Position numbers and translations under genes: made by a program. Under the pieces are notes generated by a model. That model was not told the origin of the DNA and ran no database searches. It saw nothing but the letters and a program-made list of their open reading frames with translations. This document shows positions 1 through 7,797 of a DNA stretch of 64,000 nt, in pieces. The stretch's first letter is position 1. The number at the start of each line of letters is the position of its first letter. The DNA comes from Hanleya hanleyi (taxonomy: Eukaryota > Mollusca > Polyplacophora > Lepidopleurida > Hanleyidae): NCBI GenBank assembly GCA_036873755.1, contig JAVTVY010020282.1, forward strand, positions 1 through 64,000, read 5' to 3'.

Positions 1-397
1 GGTTTGCGCCCAGTCTTGAAGATGTCCTTGAACGCCGCTATGAGATTCGCCCCCTTTTTCGTCCGGATGGGTACCACCCACGCATACTTTGACAGGATAT
101 CGATGCACGTCAAGATATACCGATTCCCATCGTTATGTTTGGCAAAGGCGCTCATATCGACCAAATCCGCTTGCCATTGGGCATCTAGTCCTCCCACGAT
201 GACCCGGCTCCGTAGAAACTGGCGGCAGGCAGCTCGATGTAAGGTATAGGTGTCTTGTTTTTTAACCAATCTCGGACTTGGGTACGTTGTATCCCCTGGG
301 GTTTGGCCGCTCGATAGAGAGCCGACAATGCACTATAGGCCGCCGGACTGTCAGGACTGTAGTATAAGTTATCCAACACCTTCTCCCAGCGCTTTAT
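1..397 (-). pseudogene. Polinton/adintovirus-type integrase, N-terminal part, broken
   Basis: The minus strand reads a retroviral-type integrase like those of Polinton/Maverick elements and adintoviruses. An N-terminal segment (NLYYSPDSPAAYS, then VRDWLKN) is followed in another frame by the start of the DDE core, containing WQADLVDM, YILTCIDILSKYAWV and IAAFKDIF. The first catalytic Asp lies in QADLVDM; the rest runs off the window edge. Two defects are visible. Where a start codon would be expected downstream of the TATA box, the sequence reads ATA in a CACC context (395-397). The frame also changes at a run of six A followed by C (257-263 on the plus strand). That run is also a canonical -1 slippery heptamer, A_AAA_AAC, and a -1 slip leads into the core frame. 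Decay is the simpler reading because the start is lost as well. The family call rests on remembered motif resemblance. Confidence 0.8.
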
Positions 398-403
398 GGT
401 GAC

Positions 404-441
404 AAAATGATAATGGACCCGGGGAGTATGGTGTATTTATA
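404..441 (-). promoter_or_regulatory. Core promoter of the integrase gene (TATA and initiator)
   Basis: TATAAATAC is at 433-441 on the minus strand. A TCATTT initiator-like motif has its A at 408, 33 nt downstream. The arrangement matches the neighbouring genes. Confidence 0.55.
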
Positions 442-936
442 ACGAGGTCTGATGTTCGGGTTCTACCACCGTTGTATATATCCTAGGTTGACTGAGTCTA
501 GCCGGGTAGTCTATAGCCTCGTCGTCTGGCTCCGCTTCATTGCTAGGTTTGATCATTTGTTCATTGGGATTCGCATTGTCCATGGTAAATGACCAGTCCA
601 ACTCGTCTGATGACCACTCTCCCTCCGTAAGCACTTGATCCACATCTCTCACAGCATCTTCCAATGCAGACCATAGAACTGGGTGAAGAAGGGGCCGCGT
701 CGGACGTACACATCGTGATACAAGTGGATGAGGTCGCCGTCCAGTTCACCAGACAACACCCGTTTGAATTTGATCCAGCCCTCCCGGGACAGACAAATGT
801 GAGCCGGGCACGGTTGTGTAGGGTCAGCATCACAGATGTCTCCCACCTCCTCCATGATATCGACCTTATCCGCATAGACGTGCAGGAAGACCTTGGGTGT
901 CAAGCTGAGAAACGCCCGCATTATATGCTCCGTCAT
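437..936 (-). pseudogene. Small paralogous gene B, frameshifted copy of the gene at 1101-1640
   Basis: Translation starts at ATG 934-936, 15 nt after the predicted initiator. The first about 80 residues align with the 179-residue neighbour: LSLTPKVFLHVYADKV, GWIKFKRVLSGELDG, then YVRRGPFF. The matching C-terminal half (LWSALEDAVRDVDQVL, acidic tail, DYPARLSQP) is in another frame, so a short deletion or frameshift near 690 breaks the gene. A separate ATG at 662-664 opens the downstream frame, so two shorter products are possible. Function unknown. The W-x-x-L/F-x-x-hydrophobic helices recall the PC4 (p15) single-strand DNA-binding fold, but only weakly. Gene order and strand place it in the integrase cluster. 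Confidence 0.6.
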
Positions 937-947
937 GGTCAGTACGT

Positions 948-983
948 GAATGGTACAAGATTTGACTGTCTCTCGTATTTATA
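948..983 (-). promoter_or_regulatory. Core promoter of paralog B
   Basis: TATAAATACGAGAGACAGTC begins at 983 on the minus strand. The initiator CCATTC has its A at 951, 32 nt from the first T of the TATA box. The first ATG (934-936) follows at once, predicting a very short 5' leader. Confidence 0.65.
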
Positions 984-1100
984 GGGATGAAAAGTTTATG
1001 ACGTCAGAACATGGTGCATTATGGGTTTGCAACATGAAACGTACACCCCAAATTATCTATGAATATCTGGCGCGGGGTCACAGTTCCTTTCCGGATGCTT

Positions 1101-1640
1101 TCATTTGGGTTCCGATGCCGTACCGGCCTGCGTTGTATGGATGCAATTGTCACTGGGCTGACTGAGTCTAGCCGGATAATCAGTGGCATCGTCGTATGGT
1201 TCATTGCTAGAAATTTGTTCATTGGGTTCTGCTGCCGCTTCACTCAGGGTACGAGCCCACCCCAACTGATCAGCTGACCGCTCGTCCGGTGTAAACAGCT
1301 GGTCCACAATAGGCACCACTTTCTCGAAGGCTGTCCACAGATCGGGGTTTAGGGTGAAGCCTCGCGTAGGGTCCTGGTAACGGAACAGGCGTGGGAATAA
1401 GGGTCCACGGTGTACGTATATGGCATTGTCTATGTGGATGAGGTTTCCGTCGAGCTCACCGCTCAACAACCGTTTAAATTTGGTCCAGCCGTCACGGTGT
1501 AGCGTAACCGTATTCGATACGGTGTCAGCGCTCGACCAGCAAACATCTCCACGGTCTTCAACGATGGTGACTTTATCGTCATAGACGTGTAACCCCAACT
1601 GGGGTGTAAGGGGAAGGATGGCTTGTAGGACTGGTGACAT
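1101..1640 (-). CDS. Small paralogous protein A, possible PC4-like DNA-binding protein
   Basis: A 179-residue protein, with start chosen at ATG 1638-1640 because the predicted transcript start (A at 1666) lies just upstream. A longer frame to 1751 exists only because the promoter and start region is duplicated. It contains LHVYDDKV (17-24), TLHRDGWTKFKRLLSGELDG (46-65), IHIDNAIYVHRGPLF (68-82), FTLNPDLWTAFEKVVPIVDQ (95-114), and a polar acidic tail with DYPARLSQP. No family is certain. The final helix with W102 and the hydrophobic pattern resemble the PC4/p15 coactivator domain, and residues 46-60 look like a second version, so a single-strand DNA-binding protein is a guess. It lies between a membrane protein gene and paralog B, all on the minus strand in a Polinton-like cluster. 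Confidence 0.65.
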   Translation of the reverse strand: MSPVLQAILPLTPQLGLHVYDDKVTIVEDRGDVCWSSADTVSNTVTLHRDGWTKFKRLLSGELDGNLIHIDNAIYVHRGPLFPRLFRYQDPTRGFTLNPDLWTAFEKVVPIVDQLFTPDERSADQLGWARTLSEAAAEPNEQISSNEPYDDATDYPARLSQPSDNCIHTTQAGTASEPK

Positions 1641-1777
1641 GGTTGACCCAATGACGAACGGTGAATGACACATACTTTGACTGTCTCTCGTATTTATGGA
1701 CAAGTCCCTCGGTGACATGGTTGACCCAATGATGAACGGTGAATGACGCACACTGTGACTGACCCTCGTATATATCC
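1638..1777 (-). repeat. 80-bp tandem duplication of promoter and start region of paralog A
   Basis: The blocks 1638-1697 and 1718-1777 are near-identical with an 80-bp period. Each carries a TATA-like box followed by ACGAG..CAGTC, an initiator TCATTC and an ATG. The inner copy has its initiator A at 1666 and uses ATG 1638-1640. The outer copy would start near 1746 and give an in-frame N-terminal extension that repeats part of the leader as peptide. Two alternative promoters are therefore possible. Confidence 0.7.
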
Positions 1778-1830
1778 GTTGCGCATAAGCGCATGTGTGG
1801 AGACTCTAAAGAGCCGTTCTTATTCTGTCG

Positions 1831-2004
1831 TCATTGCCACAGCGTCAGGGTCAATAGGGCAAAAATCATGACGAGGCCAACGAGCCGTCGGAGGTCGTTG
1901 CCATCTGCTAACATGAATCGAACCACTGCTCGGTAACCCGTGAGTGAATTACCCACGGTCGCATGCTGTAGAATGCGAGTCGCATAGGGATGGGTCTCCG
2001 TCAT
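1831..2004 (-). CDS. Small single-pass membrane protein
   Basis: A 57-residue protein from ATG 2002-2004. The start was chosen because a TATA box (2050-2056) and CCATTC initiator (A at 2024) lie just upstream; the ATG at 2065-2067 lies upstream of the predicted transcript start. Residues 1-40 are polar and basic near the end (DLRRL). Residues 41-56 form a hydrophobic segment (LVGLVMIFALLTLTLW) reaching almost to the C-terminus, as in a tail-anchored protein. No family is recognised. Small membrane proteins are common in Polinton-like and adintovirus-like gene sets. Confidence 0.5.
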   Translation of the reverse strand: MTETHPYATRILQHATVGNSLTGYRAVVRFMLADGNDLRRLVGLVMIFALLTLTLWQ

Positions 2005-2020
2005 GGCTCTGCAGCCGTAG

Positions 2021-2056
2021 GAATGGTGATGTGGGGTGCAGAGGCCGTGTTTTATA
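2021..2056 (-). promoter_or_regulatory. Core promoter of the small membrane protein gene
   Basis: TATAAAA (2050-2056) and CCATTC (A at 2024) on the minus strand show the same 32-nt spacing as at 948-983 and 1663-1697. Confidence 0.6.
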
Positions 2057-2069
2057 AACCCTGTCACGC

Positions 2070-2680
2070 AGGCGCGTCTATGCGTAGCTCTACGGGGTGT
2101 AGTCCGTGATAAGTACTGTTCTGATTGGTTAGTGCAAAAAAGAGAGCAACAACAACAACATCAAAGATTACAGGTGAATCCTTTTATTATCCCAACGTGA
2201 CCTGCGCACTTCCGGTGATCCCGCATGCGGCCGGAGAAAACCCGCGCGCTGCGTGCTCGCGCAGCCGGGGAAAACCCGCGCATGCGTGCCGCCGGGCCGG
2301 GGAAATCCCGGATGTTGAAGAGTATCCGGATGTTGAAAAGGTCCCGGATGTTGAAGAGGTGGCGGATTTTATAGTACATGCATCCCATACATGCGGTGGG
2401 AAACCCGAATGTTGAAAGTACATGCATACGGTCTAAGGAAAAACTGGAACTCTTCTGTGTTCGAAGGTAGTTTTAGTGAAACCGGAAGTGACGCCACACA
2501 CTTGCACAGAACCCACACCACCAAACCACAAACATGGACCCATATGGGGCTTAGTACCCCAAAACACACCCCCACGCACCCGCAAAATGTCTTCTTTCTA
2601 TACTACGGCCAGACTGCGCATGCCCAGACTATTGAACACGGACGATACATTAGTCCAGTCGGATGCTCCTTCACGAGAGC
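2070..2680. other. Non-coding end region with short repeats
   Basis: No gene seen. It contains a CAA microsatellite (2147-2161), three imperfect copies of a GC-rich block ending CCGGGGAAAACCCGCGC (about 2230-2310), and a 15-bp repeat CCGGATGTTGAAGAG in three copies (2308-2360). Its right part (2500-2670) resembles 5600-5765 of the neighbouring zinc-finger element, including TTTCTATACTACGGCCAG. Confidence 0.5.
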
Positions 2681-3640
2681 TTCAAAATAAGACCTCACAC
2701 GACTTCATCGGACCAATGGTAGCCCATGTCGGCCCCAAAATGTCTATTTCCATACCCTTGGTCTACTGCGCATGCGTAGAATGACGTCAGTTTTACGTCA
2801 CATCCACCCAGTCGGATGCTTCCTCACGACTGCTTCACAACGATACCTCACTCGACCCCATCAGACCACGAGTGGCCCATGTCGGTCCCAAAACGCTCCT
2901 TCCAATACCCTTTTCCCACAATTCCCTGTCTGCGCATGCGCAAAATATTGAACACGGACGACACACTAGTCCAGGAGGATGCTTCTGACTGCTTTACATT
3001 GATACCTCACTCGACTCCAGCGGACCACCAGGGACCCACCTAGACCCCAACACGTCTATTTCCATACACTTTGTCTACTGTGCATGCGCAGAATGACGTC
3101 AGTTCCACGTCTTACCCACCCCGTCGGATGCTTCTTCACGAATGCTTCACATTGATACCTCATACGACCCCATAGGACCAATAGTGGCCCACCAAGACCC
3201 CAAAAACTTCTATTTTCATACCCTTTTCCCACAATTCCCTGTTTGCGCATGCGCAGAATGTTGACAACGGCCGAGAATGTTGATGCCCCCTCACATATGC
3301 TTCACACTGATACCTCATACGACTCCATCGGCCCATTAGGGGCTCCCCTAAATCCCAAAGCGTCTATTTCCATACCCTTTGTCTACTGCGCATGCGCAGG
3401 ATGACGATATTCCAACCCCACACCCACCTCGCCGGATGCTCTTTCACGATTGTTTCACATTGATACCTCATACGACTCCATAGGACCACTAGTGACCCAC
3501 CTAGACCCCAAAACGTCTATTTCCATAACCTTTGTCTACCGCGCATGCGCAGAATGACGATATTTCAACCCCACATCCAGCCCATCAGATGCGCCTTCAC
3601 GAATGCTTCACATTGATACCTCATACGACCCAATCGGACC
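2680..3640 (+). repeat. Satellite array, about 155-bp unit, with GCGCATGCGC and TGACGTCA motifs
   Basis: Six or more units of about 155 bp. Each contains GGATGCTCC-like, TGCTTCACATTGATACCTCA, GACCCCAAAACGTCTATTTC and TGCGCATGCGCAGAATGACG segments. Two unit types partly alternate: one with CTTTGTCTACTGCGCATGCGCAGAATGACG, the other with CTTTTCCCACAATTCCCTG before the palindrome. The motif cores are near 2768, 2934, 3082, 3246, 3390 and 3543. GCGCATGCGC is the NRF-1 consensus and TGACGTCA the CREB consensus. Confidence 0.85.
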
Positions 3641-3954
3641 ATGCAGCGTATTTGATGTCTGGGGACTACATTTTCTCCGCGGAGGCAGACCGCATCACCG
3701 CCAGACTGCATCACAGCGGAGGAATACAAAGGTCACGTGAGCTTGTATCAGAGTTCAAGAGAATAAGCCGCTGCCAAATTGGAAAAGTTTTTACCAAATT
3801 TAAGATGGCGGCCAAATTCTGGCAGAGGTCACTTTCCAATCTCCAGCGCCAACTCCTGTATATATAAACCTTGTTCATGCAGATAATAGAATCTGCCATG
3901 ACATCCGGCCTTGCATGATACAAGTTGGTACCAGGAGGCAAAAGTTTGAAGAGC
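3641..3954. other. Subterminal block shared with the zinc-finger element; no gene
   Basis: The segment CGGAGGCAGACCGCATCACC at 3680-3699 recurs at 6777-6796 near the right end of the element at 3961-6972. This suggests that 1-3740 is the right part of a related, larger element. No terminus of that larger element could be placed. A TATATATAAA stretch is at 3859-3868, but no gene follows. Confidence 0.45.
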
Positions 3955-3960
3955 GATGTT

Positions 3961-4025
3961 AGTAGTATATAGCATTGATCAACCCTTGCATTGACCTCAC
4001 TGCGCATGCGCGAGAACAAAAATGT
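3961..4025 (+). repeat. Left terminal inverted repeat
   Basis: 65 bp, inverted copy of 6908-6972 with two mismatches. It carries TGCGCATGCGCGAGAAC, an NRF-1-like palindrome inside the terminus. Confidence 0.85.
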
Positions 4026-4082
4026 ACGGGCTATAGGGTACAGGGTGCACCAGGTATGTGTGTGTGCGCCTGCGTACGATGA

Positions 4083-4165
4083 CGTTACTTCCGAGCAGCG
4101 CAGGGTCAAAGGTCACTTCCGGTCACCTGGTCAAAGGTCACTTCCGGTCACGTGACCGAAAGTGC
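4083..4165 (+). promoter_or_regulatory. Clustered nuclear-receptor, ETS and E-box motifs upstream of the zinc-finger gene
   Basis: AGGGTCAAAGGTCA (DR1) is followed by CTTCCGGTCACCTGG, then again TCAAAGGTCACTTCCGGTCA and CACGTGACC. DR1 sites bind HNF4/RXR-type receptors, CTTCCGG is an ETS core, and CACGTG is an E-box. The motifs are seen directly; that they act as an enhancer is inferred. Confidence 0.45.
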
Positions 4166-4197
4166 ACTCAGAGTTCAAAGGTTAATCGGCCTCCAAA

Positions 4198-4330
4198 AGC
4201 CCTTTATCGCTCGTTAAGGCCCTGAGACGGGCGTTAAGGCGTAAAGATAGGGCGTTAAGGTATTGAGACGGGCGTTAAGGCGTAACGACGGGTGTTGACG
4301 GGCGTTAAGGCGTAACGACGGGCGTTGACG
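4198..4330 (+). repeat. 20-bp tandem array, GGGCGTTAAGGCGTAACGAC type
   Basis: Degenerate copies of a 20-bp unit with CGTTAAGGCG and CGTAACGACGGG. The same unit recurs downstream of the gene at 5400-5485, and single units occur up to the TATA box (4399-4438). Confidence 0.75.
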
Positions 4331-4441
4331 GGCGTCACTGCATTTCGATGTATTGGTGGCAATTTCATGAAAATCAGGGCTTCTGAGCTAGTTCACCAGG
4401 GCGTTGAAGCGCTAAGCTAAGCGTTGACGGGCGTTACTGTC

Positions 4442-4477
4442 TATAAAAGCAAGTGTATTGCCAAAACACGCACAGTC
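4442..4477 (+). promoter_or_regulatory. Core promoter of the zinc-finger gene
   Basis: TATAAAAG is at 4442-4449. An ACAGTC initiator-like site has its A at 4474, 32 nt downstream, the same spacing as the minus-strand genes at 1-2.1 kb. The ATG at 4495 lies 21 nt further on. Confidence 0.6.
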
Positions 4478-4494
4478 GACGTTCAACCATCAAT

Positions 4495-5094
4495 ATGGCT
4501 TATACTTGCTCTGAGTGCCAACGCACGTTCACCAGACGTTACGATATGATGCGACACGAGAAAAATGTACATGAGATTGAAGACTCCGAGGCACAAGAAG
4601 CCGATACAGAAATTGATGAGAGTCTATCTACTGATAAGGACAGCTTGACCTCAGATAGTCGGCCTACATCCCAGGAAAGTGAGATTGCTGAGAGTCTATA
4701 TACTGATACGGAGAGCTTGACCTCAGATAGTCAGCCTACATACCAGGAAAGTGAGGCAGAACCTACCTTCTGGGATCGTATTGTGACAGCAGCTATCAAT
4801 ACTCATGCTGCAGCGATCGAGGACGCCGGACAGGATAACTTACAACAGGGGTACTCCCAAATGCGCCCCTGCATCAGGAAAACAGCCATGGCGATCTATG
4901 AACAGTATACCTTACTACCGCTTGAAATGAAAGGCGACCCCACGCACAGGTCCATCATGAAGACCAAGCGTCACTTGGAAGAGGATATAGGGCTACCACC
5001 CACTGAGGCCCTGGAAAATGCGATCAGGATGCGCAAACAACTCTTTCAGGACATGCTGCCCGAACAATATCCAGGCCTGCCCGACGATGATTAG
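4495..5094 (+). CDS. Single C2H2 zinc-finger protein of the Polinton-like element
   Basis: A 199-residue protein. The start is at ATG 4495, not the in-frame ATG at 4453, because the TATA box at 4442 puts transcription start near 4474. One classical finger lies at the N-terminus (C5, C8, H21, H26; spacing C-x2-C-x12-H-x4-H). It is followed by a Ser/Asp/Glu-rich linker with two about 27-residue repeats (ESL.TD..SLTSDS.PT.QESE). A helical C-terminal domain of about 115 residues contains FWDRIVTAAINTHAAAIEDA, GDPTHRSIMKTKRHLEED and EALENAIRMRKQLFQDMLPE. I recall similar one-finger proteins with this C-terminal domain in invertebrate and viral predictions, but cannot name the family. It is likely nuclear; an accessory or transposition-regulating role is inferred only from its being the element's sole gene. 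Confidence 0.75.
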   Translation: MAYTCSECQRTFTRRYDMMRHEKNVHEIEDSEAQEADTEIDESLSTDKDSLTSDSRPTSQESEIAESLYTDTESLTSDSQPTYQESEAEPTFWDRIVTAAINTHAAAIEDAGQDNLQQGYSQMRPCIRKTAMAIYEQYTLLPLEMKGDPTHRSIMKTKRHLEEDIGLPPTEALENAIRMRKQLFQDMLPEQYPGLPDDD

Positions 5095-5130
5095 GTCACA
5101 CCAAGCAAAGACGAAAGTTTCTGAAACGGC

Positions 5131-5240
5131 GACTTCTGATTGGACAAGAGCAGCCGAGAATACATCTAACGCAGTAACGGGCAAGAACGAATATGACTGA
5201 TACAGCGCCAAATGGCGGCCTCTGATTGGACAAGAGTCTT
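5131..5240. promoter_or_regulatory. Paired inverted CCAAT boxes in the 3' untranslated region
   Basis: CTGATTGGACAAGAG occurs twice (about 5137 and 5222). On the minus strand these read CCAATCAG (NF-Y type), the second followed by GGCCGCCAT (YY1-like). This may be chance or an antisense promoter. Confidence 0.25.
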
Positions 5241-5302
5241 CTTGTATTGTAAACATACCCAACGCGGCTCCCCCAGCGTGGATATGATGTACTGGAGGGG
5301 AG

Positions 5303-5308
5303 AATAAA
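5303..5308 (+). terminator. Polyadenylation signal AATAAA of the zinc-finger gene
   Basis: AATAAA lies about 210 nt after the stop codon. An A-run (5316-5324) and a TG-rich stretch (TGTTGTTGTTGTT) follow. Confidence 0.6.
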
Positions 5309-5394
5309 CCATATGAAAAAAAACACATGTTGTTGTTGTTCCCTCATCTCTCATCCTTGTTTTTCTTTCATCTGTGTAAATCATGGCGTCAAGG

Positions 5395-5568
5395 CGTTAT
5401 GCTAGGGCGTTAAGGCGTAACGACGGACGTTAAGGCGTAACGACGGGCGTTGAGGCGTAACGACGGGCGTTAAGGCGTAACGACGGGAGCTCGGAGCTCG
5501 GGGATGGAGTAGTCGGGAGCTCGGAGCTCGGGGATGAGGCAGGCAGGAGCTCGGAGCTCGGGGCCCCA
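5395..5568 (+). repeat. 20-bp array followed by 30-bp AGCTCGG array
   Basis: Four or five copies of GGGCGTTAAGGCGTAACGAC (5400-5485) run into three 30-bp copies containing GGGAGCTCGGAGCTCGGGG (5486-5568). Confidence 0.8.
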
Positions 5569-5837
5569 AAATTGTTGCTTTCTATACTACTCCTAAATGT
5601 AAGATGAGGACGCGGATGTAAAACTGATACCCCACACGGTCCATTCGACCAGGTATGGGCCCTCAATCACTCAACAAACCTCCACGAATCCCCAGAATGC
5701 CTGCTTTCTATACTACGGCCAGCGCAAAATGATGAAAACGGACGATACATTAGTCCAGTCGGATCCTACTCACAAACAAAAATTACCACCCCCCATACCC
5801 CATACAGGCATTTTCCCATATATTGTATAATACAAGC

Positions 5838-6350
5838 CCCTATTGTAGAGGTAAAGTCCGTGTTCCGCTTTTTATATTTTCGGGGACAAATCCGCATTTT
5901 ACATGCACCCACCCATGACTTGATAGGCAGACCAGGGACCGATATTCGCCCTTTGGGACAGGGTTGATAGGAGTTTTCCCCTATTGTAGGGGTAAAGTCC
6001 GTGTTCCGCTTTTTATATTTTCGGGACAAATCCTAAATCTACATGCACCCACTCCCCCACCCTACCTCTCTCAGCAGGCCCCGATAAGCCAGGGACCGAT
6101 ATGATAGGATTGATAGGGTTTTCCTCTATTGTAGGGGTAAAGTCCGTGTTCCGCATTTTATATTTTCGGGGGAAAATCCTAATTTTACATGCACCCACCC
6201 CATTAACTTGATAGGCAGGCCCAGATAAGCCCGGGCACCGATATTAGCCCTTTTGGCTAGAGTTGATAGGGGTTTTCCCCTATTTTAGGGGTAAAGTCCG
6301 TGTTCCGCTTTTGATATTTTCGGGAAAAAATCCTAATTTTACATGCACCC
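5838..6350 (+). repeat. About 145-bp tandem repeat, four units
   Basis: CTATTGTAGGGGTAAAGTCC recurs at about 5840, 5981, 6126 and 6280 (periods 141, 145, 154). Each is followed by GTGTTCCGCTTTTTATATTT and TACATGCACCCA. Confidence 0.8.
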
Positions 6351-6369
6351 ATGTCCAGGCGGAGGCGCC

Positions 6370-6720
6370 CTCACATAGGCTTCACATTGATACTCATCGG
6401 CCCATTAGGGACCCCTTTCGATCCCAAAACGTCTATTTCCATACCCTTTGTCTACTGCGCATGCGCAGAATGACGATATCCCGACCCCACACGCACCCCA
6501 TCGGATGCTCCTTCAGGAATGCTTCACATTGATACCTCATACGACTCCATCGCACCATTAGGGGCTCCCCTAGATCCCAAAACGTCTATTCCACACCCTT
6601 GGTCTACCGCGCATGCGCAGAATGACGATATTCCAACCCCACACCCAGCCCATCCGATGCCCCCTCACATAGGCTTCACATTGATACCTCACTCGACCCA
6701 ATCGGTCCACTAGCGGTCCC
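6370..6720 (+). repeat. Second copy of the 155-bp satellite (two-plus units)
   Basis: Same unit as 2680-3640, with GCGCATGCGCAGAATGACGATAT at about 6458 and 6610. It sits in the right part of the Polinton-like element, followed by the shared CGGAGGCAGACCGCATCACC block (6777-6796). Confidence 0.8.
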
Positions 6721-6907
6721 TACAGTTTGCCGAACATTCTCACGAAACCCCACGGTTTTGGGACTACTTTCGATCCGCGGAGGCAGACCGCATCACCGCA
6801 TCACCGCGGAGGAATACATGCCCCCAAGGTCACGCCCCATTCACCCAGCCCGGAAGTGACGTAATACTTGCGCACAACACTTCTGCGCACACCGCCCCAA
6901 TACCGCC

Positions 6908-6972
6908 ACATTTTTGTTCTCGCGCATGCGCAGTGAGGTCAATGCGAGGGTTAATCAATGCTATATACTACT
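6908..6972 (-). repeat. Right terminal inverted repeat
   Basis: Inverted copy of 3961-4025. The target duplication GATGTT follows at 6973-6978. Confidence 0.85.
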
Positions 6973-7363
6973 GATGTTGAATAACGGTTGAGATACAATA
7001 GTGCGAGGTTGAAATACGAAAAATTGAGATCATTTTCGCAAACTTATATATAGACACCGGTTTTTCGTATCTACCTATAGCTCTTTCGTACCTAAACTTC
7101 CTCTTTCTGACCTAAACATATCTATTTCGATTCTTCGTTTATTCGAGAGAAATACTGAAAATGTAGACCCAATGAACAATTTGTTTAAATTAAGTCCATA
7201 CAGTCGAGGCTACTTTAACGGTGCACTACTTTAGGTTCACGGTAGAACCCGCGATATCCTAATAGAATTAAGTGTTCCAATTGAACATCTTCTTGAGAAG
7301 AATGGACTTGAACTCTCGTTCGTGTATTATTTCCTAATCCACCCTTTGTTGTACATGCAAGCT

Positions 7364-7797
7364 TGCCCGGCGCACACGAGCGCATGAAATCGCAAGCAAC
7401 AAGATATTTGGACGCCGGCGATTTGGATCCCTGTTCTGCTTTGCCCGCACACGAAGCGACAGTGTTGCAACTCTGTATGAGCTGCCCTTGCGAAACAGTG
7501 GTAAAATGACCACTCATGTATCATCACATGATATCCACCTCGCTTTTGATTGGCTGAAGTTTGCGGCAACAGGATAAACAGTTTCCCGTTCACCGCACAC
7601 GAGCAACTTCTGTCGCCGGCGCAAATTTATCCGGAGATTCTTTCGACGAAATATTAAACACGCTGAAACTTTGGATCCTGTTGCTCGCGACAAAATATCC
7701 GGTTTCCACTTCCCCACACACGGGACGATTTTCAGTCGCACGCGTTCAAATATCCTGCTGCTTGCGATTTCATGCGCTCGTGTGTGCCAAGCAACGA
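7364..7797. repeat. Imperfect inverted repeat, arms of about 55 bp
   Basis: 7364-7417 (CACACGAGCGCATGAAATCG and on) is repeated inverted at 7740-7797 (CGATTTCATGCGCTCGTGTG). The spacer holds further CGCACACGAG/GCCGGCG fragments. Likely a MITE-like or foldback repeat. Confidence 0.55.

Larger units (their letters stand above)
3961..6972 (+). mobile_element. Complete 3.0-kb Polinton-like non-autonomous element carrying one zinc-finger gene
   Basis: The termini are 65-bp inverted repeats (3961-4025 and 6908-6972) with two mismatches, beginning AGTAGTATATAGCATTGAT. They are flanked by the 6-bp direct repeat GATGTT (3955-3960 and 6973-6978). An AG start with 6-bp target duplications fits Polinton/Maverick integration. 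The only gene seen is the C2H2 protein at 4495-5094; no polymerase, integrase, ATPase or capsid gene is present. The rest is satellite: 20-bp, 30-bp, 145-bp and 155-bp arrays. Its right part matches the right part of the integrase-bearing cluster at 1-3740, which suggests mobilisation in trans by that kind of element. Confidence 0.8.

Noticed and set aside
2680..3640. Regularly spaced repeats that could suggest a CRISPR array.
   Set aside because: Units of about 155 bp repeat along their whole length and belong to a satellite in a eukaryotic genome; there are no unique spacers.
4453..4494. Upstream in-frame ATG of the zinc-finger gene.
   Set aside because: It lies only 11 nt after the TATA box starts, upstream of the likely transcript start.
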